From Gemmatimonadota bacterium (GTDB taxonomy: Bacteria > Gemmatimonadota > Gemmatimonadetes > Gemmatimonadales > GWC2-71-9), in NCBI GenBank assembly GCA_022573095.1, contig JACZUR010000034.1, forward strand, positions 1 to 13,400: DNA of 13,400 nt. Direction: 5' to 3'. A program made the position numbers and the translations under genes. Shown piece by piece: positions 7,002-13,400 of this stretch. Below the pieces are notes generated by a model that searched no databases, was not told the DNA's origin, and was given only the letters and a program-made list of their open reading frames with translations. The stretch's first letter is position 1, and the number at the start of each line of letters is the position of its first letter.

Positions 7002-8011
7002 TGAGCACTTTCTACTTCCGCAACCTTCCTGCGTACGAACTCCACGTCTTCGCTGCTGCCGATTATGAGAGGTGTGCGCTGATGCAGTTCGGTGGGCTCG
7101 ATGTCCAAGATCGGATTCAAGCCGTCGTGCGCCGCACCGCCCGCCTGCTCGACGATGAACGCGAGCGGGTTGGCCTCATAAAGCAAGCGCAACTTTCCAT
7201 TGGGAGACTTGTTGTCTCGCGGATACATGAAAACTCCGCCGGTCAGCAGATTCCTGTGAAAGTCCGCCACGAGAGACCCGATGTATCTCGCGTTCTTACG
7301 CATATTGTCTTCACCGCCGGCACCCTTGAAGCAGAGCACCGTCTGGCGGTACCCCTCCGACCAGCGGGTAAAGTTGCTTTCATTCACACTGTAATACTTG
7401 CCGGAAAGAGGCGTCTTAATGTCGGAATTCATCAAGAGAAATTCCCCGATGCTAGGGTCGAGCGTAAATCCGTGGACCCCGTGCCCCGTCGTGTAGACCA
7501 TGACGGTACTCGATCCGTACATCACGTAACCAGCGGCTACCTGCTCCCTGCCTCGTTGAAGACAGTCGGTCAGTCCGGCGCAGTCTTTGTTTATCGTTCT
7601 ATAGATCGAGAATATCGTACCAATCGATACGTTTACGTCTATGTTCGAAGATCCATCAAGCGGATCGAACAGAAGTACGTAACTTCCTTTGCCCGAACCA
7701 AGGTTCGTGGTAACCGGGTATTCTTCCTCTTCGGACGCGAGAACCGAGACGCGCCCGGTATGAGCCACGGCGTTCTTAATAGTCTCGTTCGCGATGACAT
7801 CCAACTTCTGTTGGTCTTCGCCCTGAACGTTTATCTGGCCCACGGAACCCATTATGTCCGTAAGACCCGCCCTCCGGACATGGCCGGAGATGATCTTCGC
7901 AGCTAACGCGATGTCGTAGAGAAGGTTTGTGAGCGCACCGGTAGCCCCCTCGAACATCTGCTGCTGCTCGATGATGAATTTGTCGATCGTGACAATACTC
8001 GAACCAGACAC
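6998..8011 (-). CDS. fbp: Fructose-1,6-bisphosphatase, class I
   Basis: FBPase hydrolyses fructose 1,6-bisphosphate to fructose 6-phosphate, the committed step of gluconeogenesis, using Mg2+ in the cytosol. It is 337 residues, normal for class I. Signatures: FIIEQQQMFEGATGAL (12-27), NVQGEDQQKLD (61-71), the metal-binding acidic run ASEEEE (92-97), DPLDGSSNIDVNVSIGTIF (116-134), YIGSLVADFHRNLLTGG, and LRLLYEANPLAFIVEQAGG near the C-terminus. The start is GTG at 8011-8009, with GAGG at 8017-8020 five bases upstream. A later start would delete the conserved N-terminal helix. The first 109 bases overlap the end of comEC in another frame, and the TGA overlaps the mutase GTG start. The overlap suggests translational linkage to comEC, although the functions are unrelated. 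Confidence 0.96.
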   Translation of the reverse strand: MSGSSIVTIDKFIIEQQQMFEGATGALTNLLYDIALAAKIISGHVRRAGLTDIMGSVGQINVQGEDQQKLDVIANETIKNAVAHTGRVSVLASEEEEYPVTTNLGSGKGSYVLLFDPLDGSSNIDVNVSIGTIFSIYRTINKDCAGLTDCLQRGREQVAAGYVMYGSSTVMVYTTGHGVHGFTLDPSIGEFLLMNSDIKTPLSGKYYSVNESNFTRWSEGYRQTVLCFKGAGGEDNMRKNARYIGSLVADFHRNLLTGGVFMYPRDNKSPNGKLRLLYEANPLAFIVEQAGGAAHDGLNPILDIEPTELHQRTPLIIGSSEDVEFVRRKVAEVESAQ

Positions 8012-10203
8012 TCCAACCTCACTCTCAAGATACGACTCCGCTCCCGCCGGATGTCAAAATAGCGACCATTCGTCCAAATCGTTACCGTTCCATCCAGGTC
8101 GGTCCGATAGACGTCAATCCCTCGTGCGATGAGTCTGTCGAGGACCTCTGGAGAGGGATGACCGTAAGAGTTCCCCCTGCCGACGCTGATGACGGCCGCC
8201 CTGGGATCGACCAATTCGAGAAATGCCTCCGAAGTCCCTGTGCGAGAGCCGTGGTGAGCTACCTTGAGCACGTCCGATCTGAGGTCCAGGCTGAGCAGCT
8301 CCATTTCGGTCATTTCCCCGATATCACCGGTCAACAGGGCTGAAAAGGACCCGTAGGCCAGATGAACGACCAGGGAATTCTCGTTAGGGTCAAGGCTCCC
8401 CACCCGGCTCTCCGAGGGATGTGTCACCGCCAGCGTGACAGAATCGACCACAATAGTGTCGCCACTGCGAAGGGCCAACCACCGGGTGCCTTGGGCAGCC
8501 AGGCTCCCCAAGTGCTCCAGGTACAAAGCTGAGCCAACGGGGTGCCCCGACTCAGCTACGAACTCTGGATCAAGTTCACTCACAACCGAGAGCACACCTC
8601 CCAGGTGATCGGCATCGCCGTGTGAGACGAGCACGACAGCGAGCGACGAAACACCGTGGCTCCTTAGAAAAGGAAGTACGACAGCGCGCCCGGCGTCGTA
8701 CCCTCGCACACGAGGGCCTCCGTCGACTAAGATCCAGCTCCCACGTGGAGTCTCAATTGCGATTGAATCACCCTGCCCTACGTCGAGCACATGGATATAC
8801 AGCCCCGGACGTGCATCGCGACCCCACCAAGCTTGCGCCGCAAAGCTTCCCCAGATGAACACGGCAAAGATTCCCAGTATCCTAAGGCGAGCGACTGTCC
8901 ATTTTGGGCGGCCGCGAGTTACCCACAGCGTTGCACCAAGCGCCGCAATCCACGGAAAAGCGAAACGCCAGCCTCCCTCACCCGCCAGGTGTCCCCCGGG
9001 AACGTGGGCGGCGACTGCCGCGCTCCGCTCGATCAGCGACAAGACGACGCCTGCAGCGGAGGCAAAGGTCTCTGAAATCATTCCCAAGAAAACGGCGGGT
9101 ACGGCCAGTGCCGCGAGCGGAATCACGATCAGGTTCGTCAAAACTCCGATCGGCGCCACCGGGCCGAACGCCCACGCCGTTATCGGCGCTGTGGCGATCG
9201 TCGCCCCCAGCGATGCAGCAGACAGCTTCAGCGCGGCCGATCGCCGGCCGCGAATGAGACGTTGGGCTGCCGTCGTTCCCATCACTGCGGCCAGCGAAAG
9301 CCAAGCGCCGACCGAATGCACCACAGCCGGATCAATCGTTATCAGAAGAAGGACAGCCAGAGCTATCACAGCTTGCCACGCAGGATGGCGCTGTCGTAAA
9401 CGCGAGATTGCATGAATGGTTATGAATGCAGTGGCTCGCGTTGCGGGAGCCGGGAAGGCCAACAACGCTGTATAGATCCAGGTACCTGCGGCGCCCCACA
9501 ACCAATGCGTCTTCGCAGCACCCGCCATGCGCGCGGCGAACGCTATCCAGGCAGCGATGATTCCGACATGCAAACCTGAAATTGCAAGAATGTGCGCTAT
9601 GCCCGCGCCCACAAAATCGGCTCTGATGTCAGGCGGAATCCCCGCCTTGTTGCCGAGCACCAGCGCCTGCACAACCCCTGACCTGCTACCGTACCGTTCA
9701 CTAATACGGGCAGATATAACGTGCCGAATCGAATAGATGAGAGAGTGGCGTGGATCGAGGATTCGAACCCGGCGAACGAGGAGGACGCCATGCCTAAAGT
9801 TCCCGGCCACTATCGCCAGCGCGCCACCGGGGATCATTTCGCCGGAGAACCTCAGTCGGATCGTCCCTCTGCATCCAGATGGCGTCTTTAGCACCTCACC
9901 GCTGGCCAGCCCTCTCGCATTCGGAGGGTCATGGATCAGGATCCATGCGGCTTGCCGCTCTTCGGTTTCGTCGGCCCAGCGACTATCGCAACTAGCTTGT
10001 TCAGACCGTGCAGCTAAGGCGCCCAGTGCCACCCCGATCGCTGCGAACGCAATCTGGTAGCGAGTTCCCAGCAGCATGAACCACGTGGCTCCAAGGAGCG
10101 GAAGGATCCAAATCGCTGCAGTTGGTACCAAAAAAACGTAGCCGGCTGTGAGGCCGGCTACGTAAGCGATCGTTATCCTGGCGATCAGCGGAACCCGGTT
10201 CAT
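7903..10203 (-). CDS. comEC: ComEC/Rec2 DNA-uptake channel
   Basis: ComEC moves single-stranded DNA across the inner membrane during natural transformation. The protein is 766 residues. N-terminal membrane segments (about 7-65) lead into a soluble OB-like region (70-150). The competence domain follows, with LGNKAGIPPDIRADFVGAGIAH (183-204) and ILAISGLHVGII, and many hydrophobic helices to about 455. The C-terminal metallo-beta-lactamase-like domain begins HVLDVGQGDS (471-480) and has LVDGG, the metal site HGDADH (528-533), AHHGSRTGTS (649-658) and NSYGHPSP (678-685), so its nuclease-type active site looks intact. The ATG at 10203 has GGAG at 10213-10216. The last 36 or so residues, an Arg/Ser-rich tail after FDIRRERS, overlap fbp and probably have no function of their own. 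It starts 54 bases after miaB. The start region carries two striking hairpins, listed separately. Confidence 0.95.
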   Translation of the reverse strand: MNRVPLIARITIAYVAGLTAGYVFLVPTAAIWILPLLGATWFMLLGTRYQIAFAAIGVALGALAARSEQASCDSRWADETEERQAAWILIHDPPNARGLASGEVLKTPSGCRGTIRLRFSGEMIPGGALAIVAGNFRHGVLLVRRVRILDPRHSLIYSIRHVISARISERYGSRSGVVQALVLGNKAGIPPDIRADFVGAGIAHILAISGLHVGIIAAWIAFAARMAGAAKTHWLWGAAGTWIYTALLAFPAPATRATAFITIHAISRLRQRHPAWQAVIALAVLLLITIDPAVVHSVGAWLSLAAVMGTTAAQRLIRGRRSAALKLSAASLGATIATAPITAWAFGPVAPIGVLTNLIVIPLAALAVPAVFLGMISETFASAAGVVLSLIERSAAVAAHVPGGHLAGEGGWRFAFPWIAALGATLWVTRGRPKWTVARLRILGIFAVFIWGSFAAQAWWGRDARPGLYIHVLDVGQGDSIAIETPRGSWILVDGGPRVRGYDAGRAVVLPFLRSHGVSSLAVVLVSHGDADHLGGVLSVVSELDPEFVAESGHPVGSALYLEHLGSLAAQGTRWLALRSGDTIVVDSVTLAVTHPSESRVGSLDPNENSLVVHLAYGSFSALLTGDIGEMTEMELLSLDLRSDVLKVAHHGSRTGTSEAFLELVDPRAAVISVGRGNSYGHPSPEVLDRLIARGIDVYRTDLDGTVTIWTNGRYFDIRRERSRILRVRLECLVRVLSRSTNSSSSSSRCSRGLPVRSQTFSTTSR
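8017..8020 (-). promoter_or_regulatory. Shine-Dalgarno of fbp inside comEC
   Basis: The minus strand reads GAGG, then 5 bases, then the GTG at 8011. It lies within the comEC coding region and supports the GTG start of fbp, so it also supports the long overlap with comEC. Confidence 0.55.
10130..10163 (-). terminator. Intrinsic-terminator-like hairpin inside comEC
   Basis: On the plus strand 10136-10146 is ACGTAGCCGGC and 10153-10163 is its exact reverse complement, with a 6-base loop. Read on the coding (minus) strand this is an 11-base-pair stem, 7 of the pairs G-C. It is followed at once by six T residues (10135-10130), or seven counting the stem end. That is the full layout of a Rho-independent terminator acting on comEC transcription itself. 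It covers codons 14-25, encoding YVAGLTAGYVFL in the first membrane helix. A peptide of the form YVAG..AGYV tends to create such a repeat through its codons, so chance is possible. Activity is not demonstrated. Confidence 0.55.
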
Positions 10204-10211
10204 CCCGGGTT
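10192..10211 (-). promoter_or_regulatory. Hairpin placing the comEC start codon in its loop
   Basis: The minus strand reads AACCCGG, then GATGAA, then CCGGGTT. The 7-base arms (10205-10211 and 10192-10198) are perfect and the ATG start codon (10203-10201) is in the 6-base loop. The Shine-Dalgarno GGAG (10213-10216) lies one base outside the stem. If the hairpin folds, ribosome access would be limited. It lies about 30 bases ahead of the terminator-like hairpin, and translation through that second hairpin would prevent it from forming. Confidence 0.45.
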
Positions 10212-10257
10212 TCTCCGCCGGTTACCGACGAGGACGGGTCGTTCTACCGCAGCGCGA

Positions 10258-11580
10258 TCAAGTGACCACCGCCAATTCATTCCGGACCGAGCGCGCCGGT
10301 ATCCCAATAAGTGTCGATCCCGTTGTACCGGTAATCCGCACAGTCTGATAGCCACCAATGTCTTCTTCCGTTCCTTCCAGCAACACGACCTTGTTGTTGC
10401 GAGTGCGGCTCTGCAACAATTCACCGCGACGCGCAACCTTCTCGACCAGTACTTCACGGGCTTCCCCAACCATAGCCGCATTCTTCACTCGCGCGATCGA
10501 CCTAACCTCTTCGATAAGGCGGCTCAGCCGTTCTCCCGATACTTCCTTCGAAACAACGTCGCCCAGTTTCTGGGCGGGGGTACCATCGCGCACTGAGTAC
10601 CTGAACGTGAACGCATCATCGAACTCGACCTCCCGAACCAAACTCATCGTCTCGAGGAAGTCTGCTTCGGTTTCCCCTGGGAACCCTACGATGATGTCTG
10701 TAGTTAGCGCGATTCCACCAACCGCGTCGCGCAACCTGCGGACACATTCGACAAACGTCTCCTTGTTATACCGGCGCAACATCCGTTTGAGCACGCGTGA
10801 CGACCCACTCTGAGCGGGCAAATGCACGTGTTCGCACACTTCCGGTGTCTCAGCCATCGCCTCGATCACGCGATCGGTGAAATCGTTGGGATGTGGGCTC
10901 GTGAACCTCACCCTGCGAATTCCCGGTACGGCGCCTGCAGCTCTTAGCAGATCGGCGAAGTCAGACTTGCCGTCGTGGTAGCTGTTGACCGTCTGTCCCA
11001 GCAGCGTGACCTCGCTGACTCCCCTGCCAGCTAGACCTCCGATCTCATTGATGACATCGTCCAATCTGCGGCTTCGTTCGGGTCCCCGTGTCATCGGAAC
11101 TATGCAGAATGTGCACTTATGATCGCACCCCCGTTGGACCGTAACGAAGGCACTGGCCCCGCCGCTCCGCATCGGGGTCACGTCCTCGTAATGTTCCCAC
11201 GCCTTGAACTCGGTATCGGCGACTCGATCGCCCTCACCCGCGCGCAATATCAGTTGGCCCAGCGATCTATATCCGTCAGGTCCGGCGATGAGGTCGACGT
11301 GAGGACATCGATCCAGCAAGGAGGCCCCCAATCTCTGCGCCATACACCCAACCACGCCCAGCAGGTTTTGCCCGTTTTTGTGACGTTTTAGTTCGCCGAG
11401 CCTGCCAATCACCCGTTGTTCAGCGTTGTCTCGAATCGCGCACGTGTTAACCAGCATCAGATCCGCGCTGGATGCATCATCGGTCCGCTCAAAGCCTTCC
11501 TTCCGGAGCAGCCCCATTATTATCTCCGTATCGGCCACGTTCATCTGGCACCCGTAGGTTTCGATATAGACTTTCTTCAT
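10258..11580 (-). CDS. miaB: tRNA-2-methylthio-N6-isopentenyladenosine synthase MiaB
   Basis: MiaB is a radical-SAM methylthiotransferase that converts i6A37 to ms2i6A37 in tRNAs reading UNN codons. It has 440 residues, the usual size. The N-terminal UPF0004 domain begins YIETYGCQMNVADTE and carries three cluster cysteines, Cys11, Cys47 (NTCAIRDNAEQRV) and Cys79. The radical-SAM core has the CxxxCxxC motif RGCDHKCTFC (Cys152, Cys156, Cys159), HLPAQSGS and TTDIIVGFPGETEADF. The C-terminal 60 or so residues are a TRAM RNA-binding domain. QMN and CAIRDNAEQ mark MiaB rather than MtaB or RimO. The ATG at 11580 overlaps the mtaB stop as ATGA. The MiaA prenyltransferase that makes its substrate is not in this window. 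Confidence 0.96.
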   Translation of the reverse strand: MKKVYIETYGCQMNVADTEIIMGLLRKEGFERTDDASSADLMLVNTCAIRDNAEQRVIGRLGELKRHKNGQNLLGVVGCMAQRLGASLLDRCPHVDLIAGPDGYRSLGQLILRAGEGDRVADTEFKAWEHYEDVTPMRSGGASAFVTVQRGCDHKCTFCIVPMTRGPERSRRLDDVINEIGGLAGRGVSEVTLLGQTVNSYHDGKSDFADLLRAAGAVPGIRRVRFTSPHPNDFTDRVIEAMAETPEVCEHVHLPAQSGSSRVLKRMLRRYNKETFVECVRRLRDAVGGIALTTDIIVGFPGETEADFLETMSLVREVEFDDAFTFRYSVRDGTPAQKLGDVVSKEVSGERLSRLIEEVRSIARVKNAAMVGEAREVLVEKVARRGELLQSRTRNNKVVLLEGTEEDIGGYQTVRITGTTGSTLIGIPARSVRNELAVVT

Positions 11581-12842
11581 CTCGCCAAGGCAATCTCAAG
11601 CGCTGCAGGCACCGCCACAACTCTGTCTCCATCAAAGCTCAACGTCGCCTGGAATCGTTGCATCGGATCACTAGTACTCTCAACATCAACAGTCAAATAA
11701 TCCTCGGTAACCCCCTGCAAGCGGCCGAAGCCTCGCGCCGTCAGCACGACATCCGCCTCAGTTCCATCACGCTGCAGCAAATATTCTCGCTTCTTGGCGG
11801 CGGCCAATTCACGGAGTTTCTTGGAGCGATGCGCAACAACATCGGAACGAACGGGGGGGGCCGTTCTGCGCGCCACCGTACCCGGCCGCTCCGAATAGGG
11901 GAAAACGTGGAGATATGTAAACGGCAAGCGCTGAATCAGATCGACAGTCTCCTGAAAGTCCTGCTCAGTCTCCCCGGGGAAACCGACCATAACATCGGCT
12001 CCCAGACCCAGCACGGGCAGCAGTTCCTTCAGGGTCTCGACCGCCGCTATATACTCGGCCGAGTTGTACCAGTGCCGACCCATGAGCTTGAGTATGCGGT
12101 CACTCCCCGATTGAAGTGGCGCATGCAGGTGTGGAGCCAGCCGTCCTTGGCGTTCTCGGAAGGCATCGAAAAGCGAGTCGTCAACTTCAGTAGCCTCTAT
12201 CGAAGAGAGTCTGAAGCGTACATCGGGTATGCGGTCGGTCAGGGCACAGACAAGGCCACTCAACGTGCTGGGACGCGCGAGATCCCGGCCGTAGCTCCCT
12301 ATGTGCACTCCCACGAGAACGATTTCAGCATGCGATTGAGCCAGCAGCGTCGCCTCCTCGACCATGGTCTCGACGGGTTTAGATCGGCTCGTCCCCCTTG
12401 CAATCGTGGTTGCGCAGAACGTACAGTGCTCGTCGCATCCATCCTGAATGCGGAGCCAAGCGCGGGAGCCGCGGGCAAAAGAGCGGAGCAAGGGCGTTGC
12501 CGCATCACCGTCCAGGTCGAACGCTCGCAACACCGCAGCAGGGTCGGAATTTGGAATCACCTTGATCACATTGGGCAGCGCGGCTATCGACCCATTGTCC
12601 ACCGCAGCGGCGCACCCCATGACAACCGTTCTGATTCCGGGCCTTTTTCGCGCAATGCCGCGTACGAACCCGCGCATCTTCGCTTCACCGTTTTGCGTAA
12701 CCGTACACGAGTTTACTACCGCTCCGTCAGCCTCTTCGGGATCCTCGACGACGGTTACTCCGGCATCGGCAAGGGCCTGGCGGATCAGTTCGGAATCGTA
12801 CTGATTGGCCTTGCATCCGAAGGTATGAATTAGGACGTTCAT
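11577..12842 (-). CDS. mtaB: tRNA t6A37 methylthiotransferase MtaB
   Basis: MtaB is the sister enzyme of MiaB, converting t6A37 to ms2t6A37 in tRNAs reading ANN codons. It is 421 residues. HTFGCKANQYDSE at the N-terminus is the MtaB-type signature (GCKxNQ, where MiaB has GCQMN). Cluster cysteines are Cys10, Cys46 (NSCTVT) and Cys77. The radical-SAM motif is DGCDEHCTFC (Cys136, Cys140, Cys143), followed by HLHAPLQSGSDRILKLM and VGFPGETEQDF. The C-terminal 60 or so residues should be the TRAM domain but diverge. The ATG at 12842 matches the family N-terminus; the frame is open to 12890, but that adds residues from the end of the upstream gene. The Shine-Dalgarno is weak. A run of eight C residues falls in codons for TAPPV (11853-11860). 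RimO is unlikely because it targets ribosomal protein S12 and has a different N-terminal motif. Confidence 0.93.
   Translation of the reverse strand: MNVLIHTFGCKANQYDSELIRQALADAGVTVVEDPEEADGAVVNSCTVTQNGEAKMRGFVRGIARKRPGIRTVVMGCAAAVDNGSIAALPNVIKVIPNSDPAAVLRAFDLDGDAATPLLRSFARGSRAWLRIQDGCDEHCTFCATTIARGTSRSKPVETMVEEATLLAQSHAEIVLVGVHIGSYGRDLARPSTLSGLVCALTDRIPDVRFRLSSIEATEVDDSLFDAFRERQGRLAPHLHAPLQSGSDRILKLMGRHWYNSAEYIAAVETLKELLPVLGLGADVMVGFPGETEQDFQETVDLIQRLPFTYLHVFPYSERPGTVARRTAPPVRSDVVAHRSKKLRELAAAKKREYLLQRDGTEADVVLTARGFGRLQGVTEDYLTVDVESTSDPMQRFQATLSFDGDRVVAVPAALEIALAR
11849..11866. repeat. G8/C8 homopolymer flanked by 6-base inverted arms
   Basis: The plus strand has GAACGG, six more G and CCGTTC, giving a run of eight G at 11853-11860. 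On the coding strand this is eight C inside mtaB. It is the longest homopolymer I noticed and could slip during replication. Confidence 0.6.
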
Positions 12843-12853
12843 AATAGAACTCT

Positions 12854-13360
12854 CTAAGGACGGATTTCTATTCCGAGCGAGAATATCCACGCCGTTTCGC
12901 GGGCGCCCGCTCCCTTTCTAAGGGCACGTTCGAGCGCAATAGCAACTTCGGCCCGGTTGGACGCGAACCGCAACGCCGTTCCTCCGGAGAGATTCAGTTC
13001 CGTGGGTTGGTCAGATGACACGCTGAACGGGAGTCGAGCATACCTGACGCCGAAACGGAGCGGTATCGCTGAAGTTCCCTGACCGACCCCACCGATCTCG
13101 ATACCGGACCCGATCTCCCAGGAATCGAAAGTTTCCCCGAGTCCCAGCGCTCTAATATCGCTCGAGGCCGACGACCATGAACGCCAGCTAAATGACGTTG
13201 ACCACCCAATCGCTAACTGCGGACGCACCACTAAACCCGCCGACATTGAAACCGGCATGGATACTTCACCGATCGTGACCGAGTCCTGACTCAGATGCAG
13301 CTTGGAATTGAACCTCAAGGCGACGGCTAACTGAAGCGTGGGAGTCGGTACCACGATCAA
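12854..13360 (-). CDS. C-terminal part of a probable outer-membrane beta-barrel protein
   Basis: The protein is 168 residues from a TTG at 13360; the frame is open only back to a TGA at 13384-13382. No ATG exists at the front. I see no signal peptide. The chain alternates polar and hydrophobic residues in strand-like segments, for example LQLAVALRFNSKL, SMSAGLVVRPQLAIGWST and EVAIALERAL, and ends in FSLGIEIRP, as expected for a beta-barrel. The strands, and a segment resembling 'VGASFGLIVVPTPTLQLAVALRF', recall the C-terminal half of FadL/OMPP1-type transporters, but this is pattern recognition only. A barrel protein should be exported, so the missing N-terminus suggests a longer gene cut by the TGA (mutation, pseudogene or sequencing error) or one reached from upstream. 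A true short gene with a TTG start is possible; a GGAG lies 11 bases before the TTG. mtaB starts 11 bases downstream. Confidence 0.55.
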   Translation of the reverse strand: MIVVPTPTLQLAVALRFNSKLHLSQDSVTIGEVSMPVSMSAGLVVRPQLAIGWSTSFSWRSWSSASSDIRALGLGETFDSWEIGSGIEIGGVGQGTSAIPLRFGVRYARLPFSVSSDQPTELNLSGGTALRFASNRAEVAIALERALRKGAGARETAWIFSLGIEIRP

Positions 13361-13400
13361 GCCGAATGACGCTCCAACCGCTCAGTACTCGGTCGTTCTT

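Noticed and set aside
6989..7906. A 305-codon plus-strand open frame opposite fbp
   Set aside because: It is the antisense of a fully conserved FBPase and its protein has no recognisable domain.
11472..12833. A 453-codon plus-strand open frame opposite mtaB
   Set aside because: Its protein is Arg/Ser/His-rich without motifs and covers a clearly conserved minus-strand gene. It is a long shadow of that gene's codon pattern.
12843..12890. Longer MtaB with 16 extra N-terminal residues
   Set aside because: The extra residues shadow the end of the upstream gene, and family members begin at the strand leading to the GCKxNQ motif, which fits the ATG at 12842.
1..13400. A novel defence, mobile or biosynthetic system
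   Set aside because: Every stretch is accounted for by recognisable housekeeping genes on one strand. No repeats, integrase, transposase or unknown multi-gene cassette is present.

Overview
The window is a dense block of chromosomal housekeeping genes, all on the minus strand, so transcription runs from high to low coordinates. I see no mobile element, CRISPR array, tRNA, rRNA or plus-strand gene. No gene-free stretch exceeds 60 bases. The style suggests a free-living, aerobic-type Gram-negative bacterium: class I FBPase, an N-terminal-only methylmalonyl-CoA mutase subunit, ComEC, and an outer-membrane beta-barrel ending in 'IRP'. The gene order and protein style remind me of Gemmatimonadota or a relative. 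That is an impression from memory and was not tested by search.

Layout in transcription order. (1) 13381-12854: C-terminal part of a probable outer-membrane beta-barrel protein, preceded by an in-frame TGA near the window edge. (2) 12842-10258: mtaB and miaB, two tRNA A37 methylthiotransferases joined by an ATGA overlap. (3) 10203-7903: comEC, the DNA-uptake channel. Its start codon lies in the loop of a predicted hairpin, and an intrinsic-terminator-like structure lies inside its first 25 codons. (4) 8011-6998: fbp, starting 109 bases inside the end of comEC. (5) 7001-5454: methylmalonyl-CoA mutase catalytic subunit, joined to fbp by a GTGA overlap. (6) 5394-5086: a small FmdB-type zinc-ribbon protein. 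(7) argS, best read as starting at a CTG codon at 5089 in a CTGA overlap with the zinc-ribbon gene. (8) 3438-2524: a PfkB-family kinase. (9) 2519-1503: purM. (10) 1492-404: ribD. (11) 422 to the left edge: ribE, incomplete.

The genes cover translation quality (mtaB, miaB, argS), DNA uptake (comEC), gluconeogenesis (fbp), propionate/methylmalonate metabolism (mutase), purine synthesis (purM) and riboflavin synthesis (ribD, ribE). Most junctions overlap or lie within about 11 bases, which suggests long polycistronic transcripts. The only real gaps are 54 bases before comEC and 59 bases before the zinc-ribbon gene. The likely control point is the start of comEC.

I did not find a clearly new multi-gene system. 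The observations most worth a second look are the terminator and start-codon hairpin at the front of comEC, the CTG start of argS, and the in-frame TGA ahead of the outer-membrane protein.
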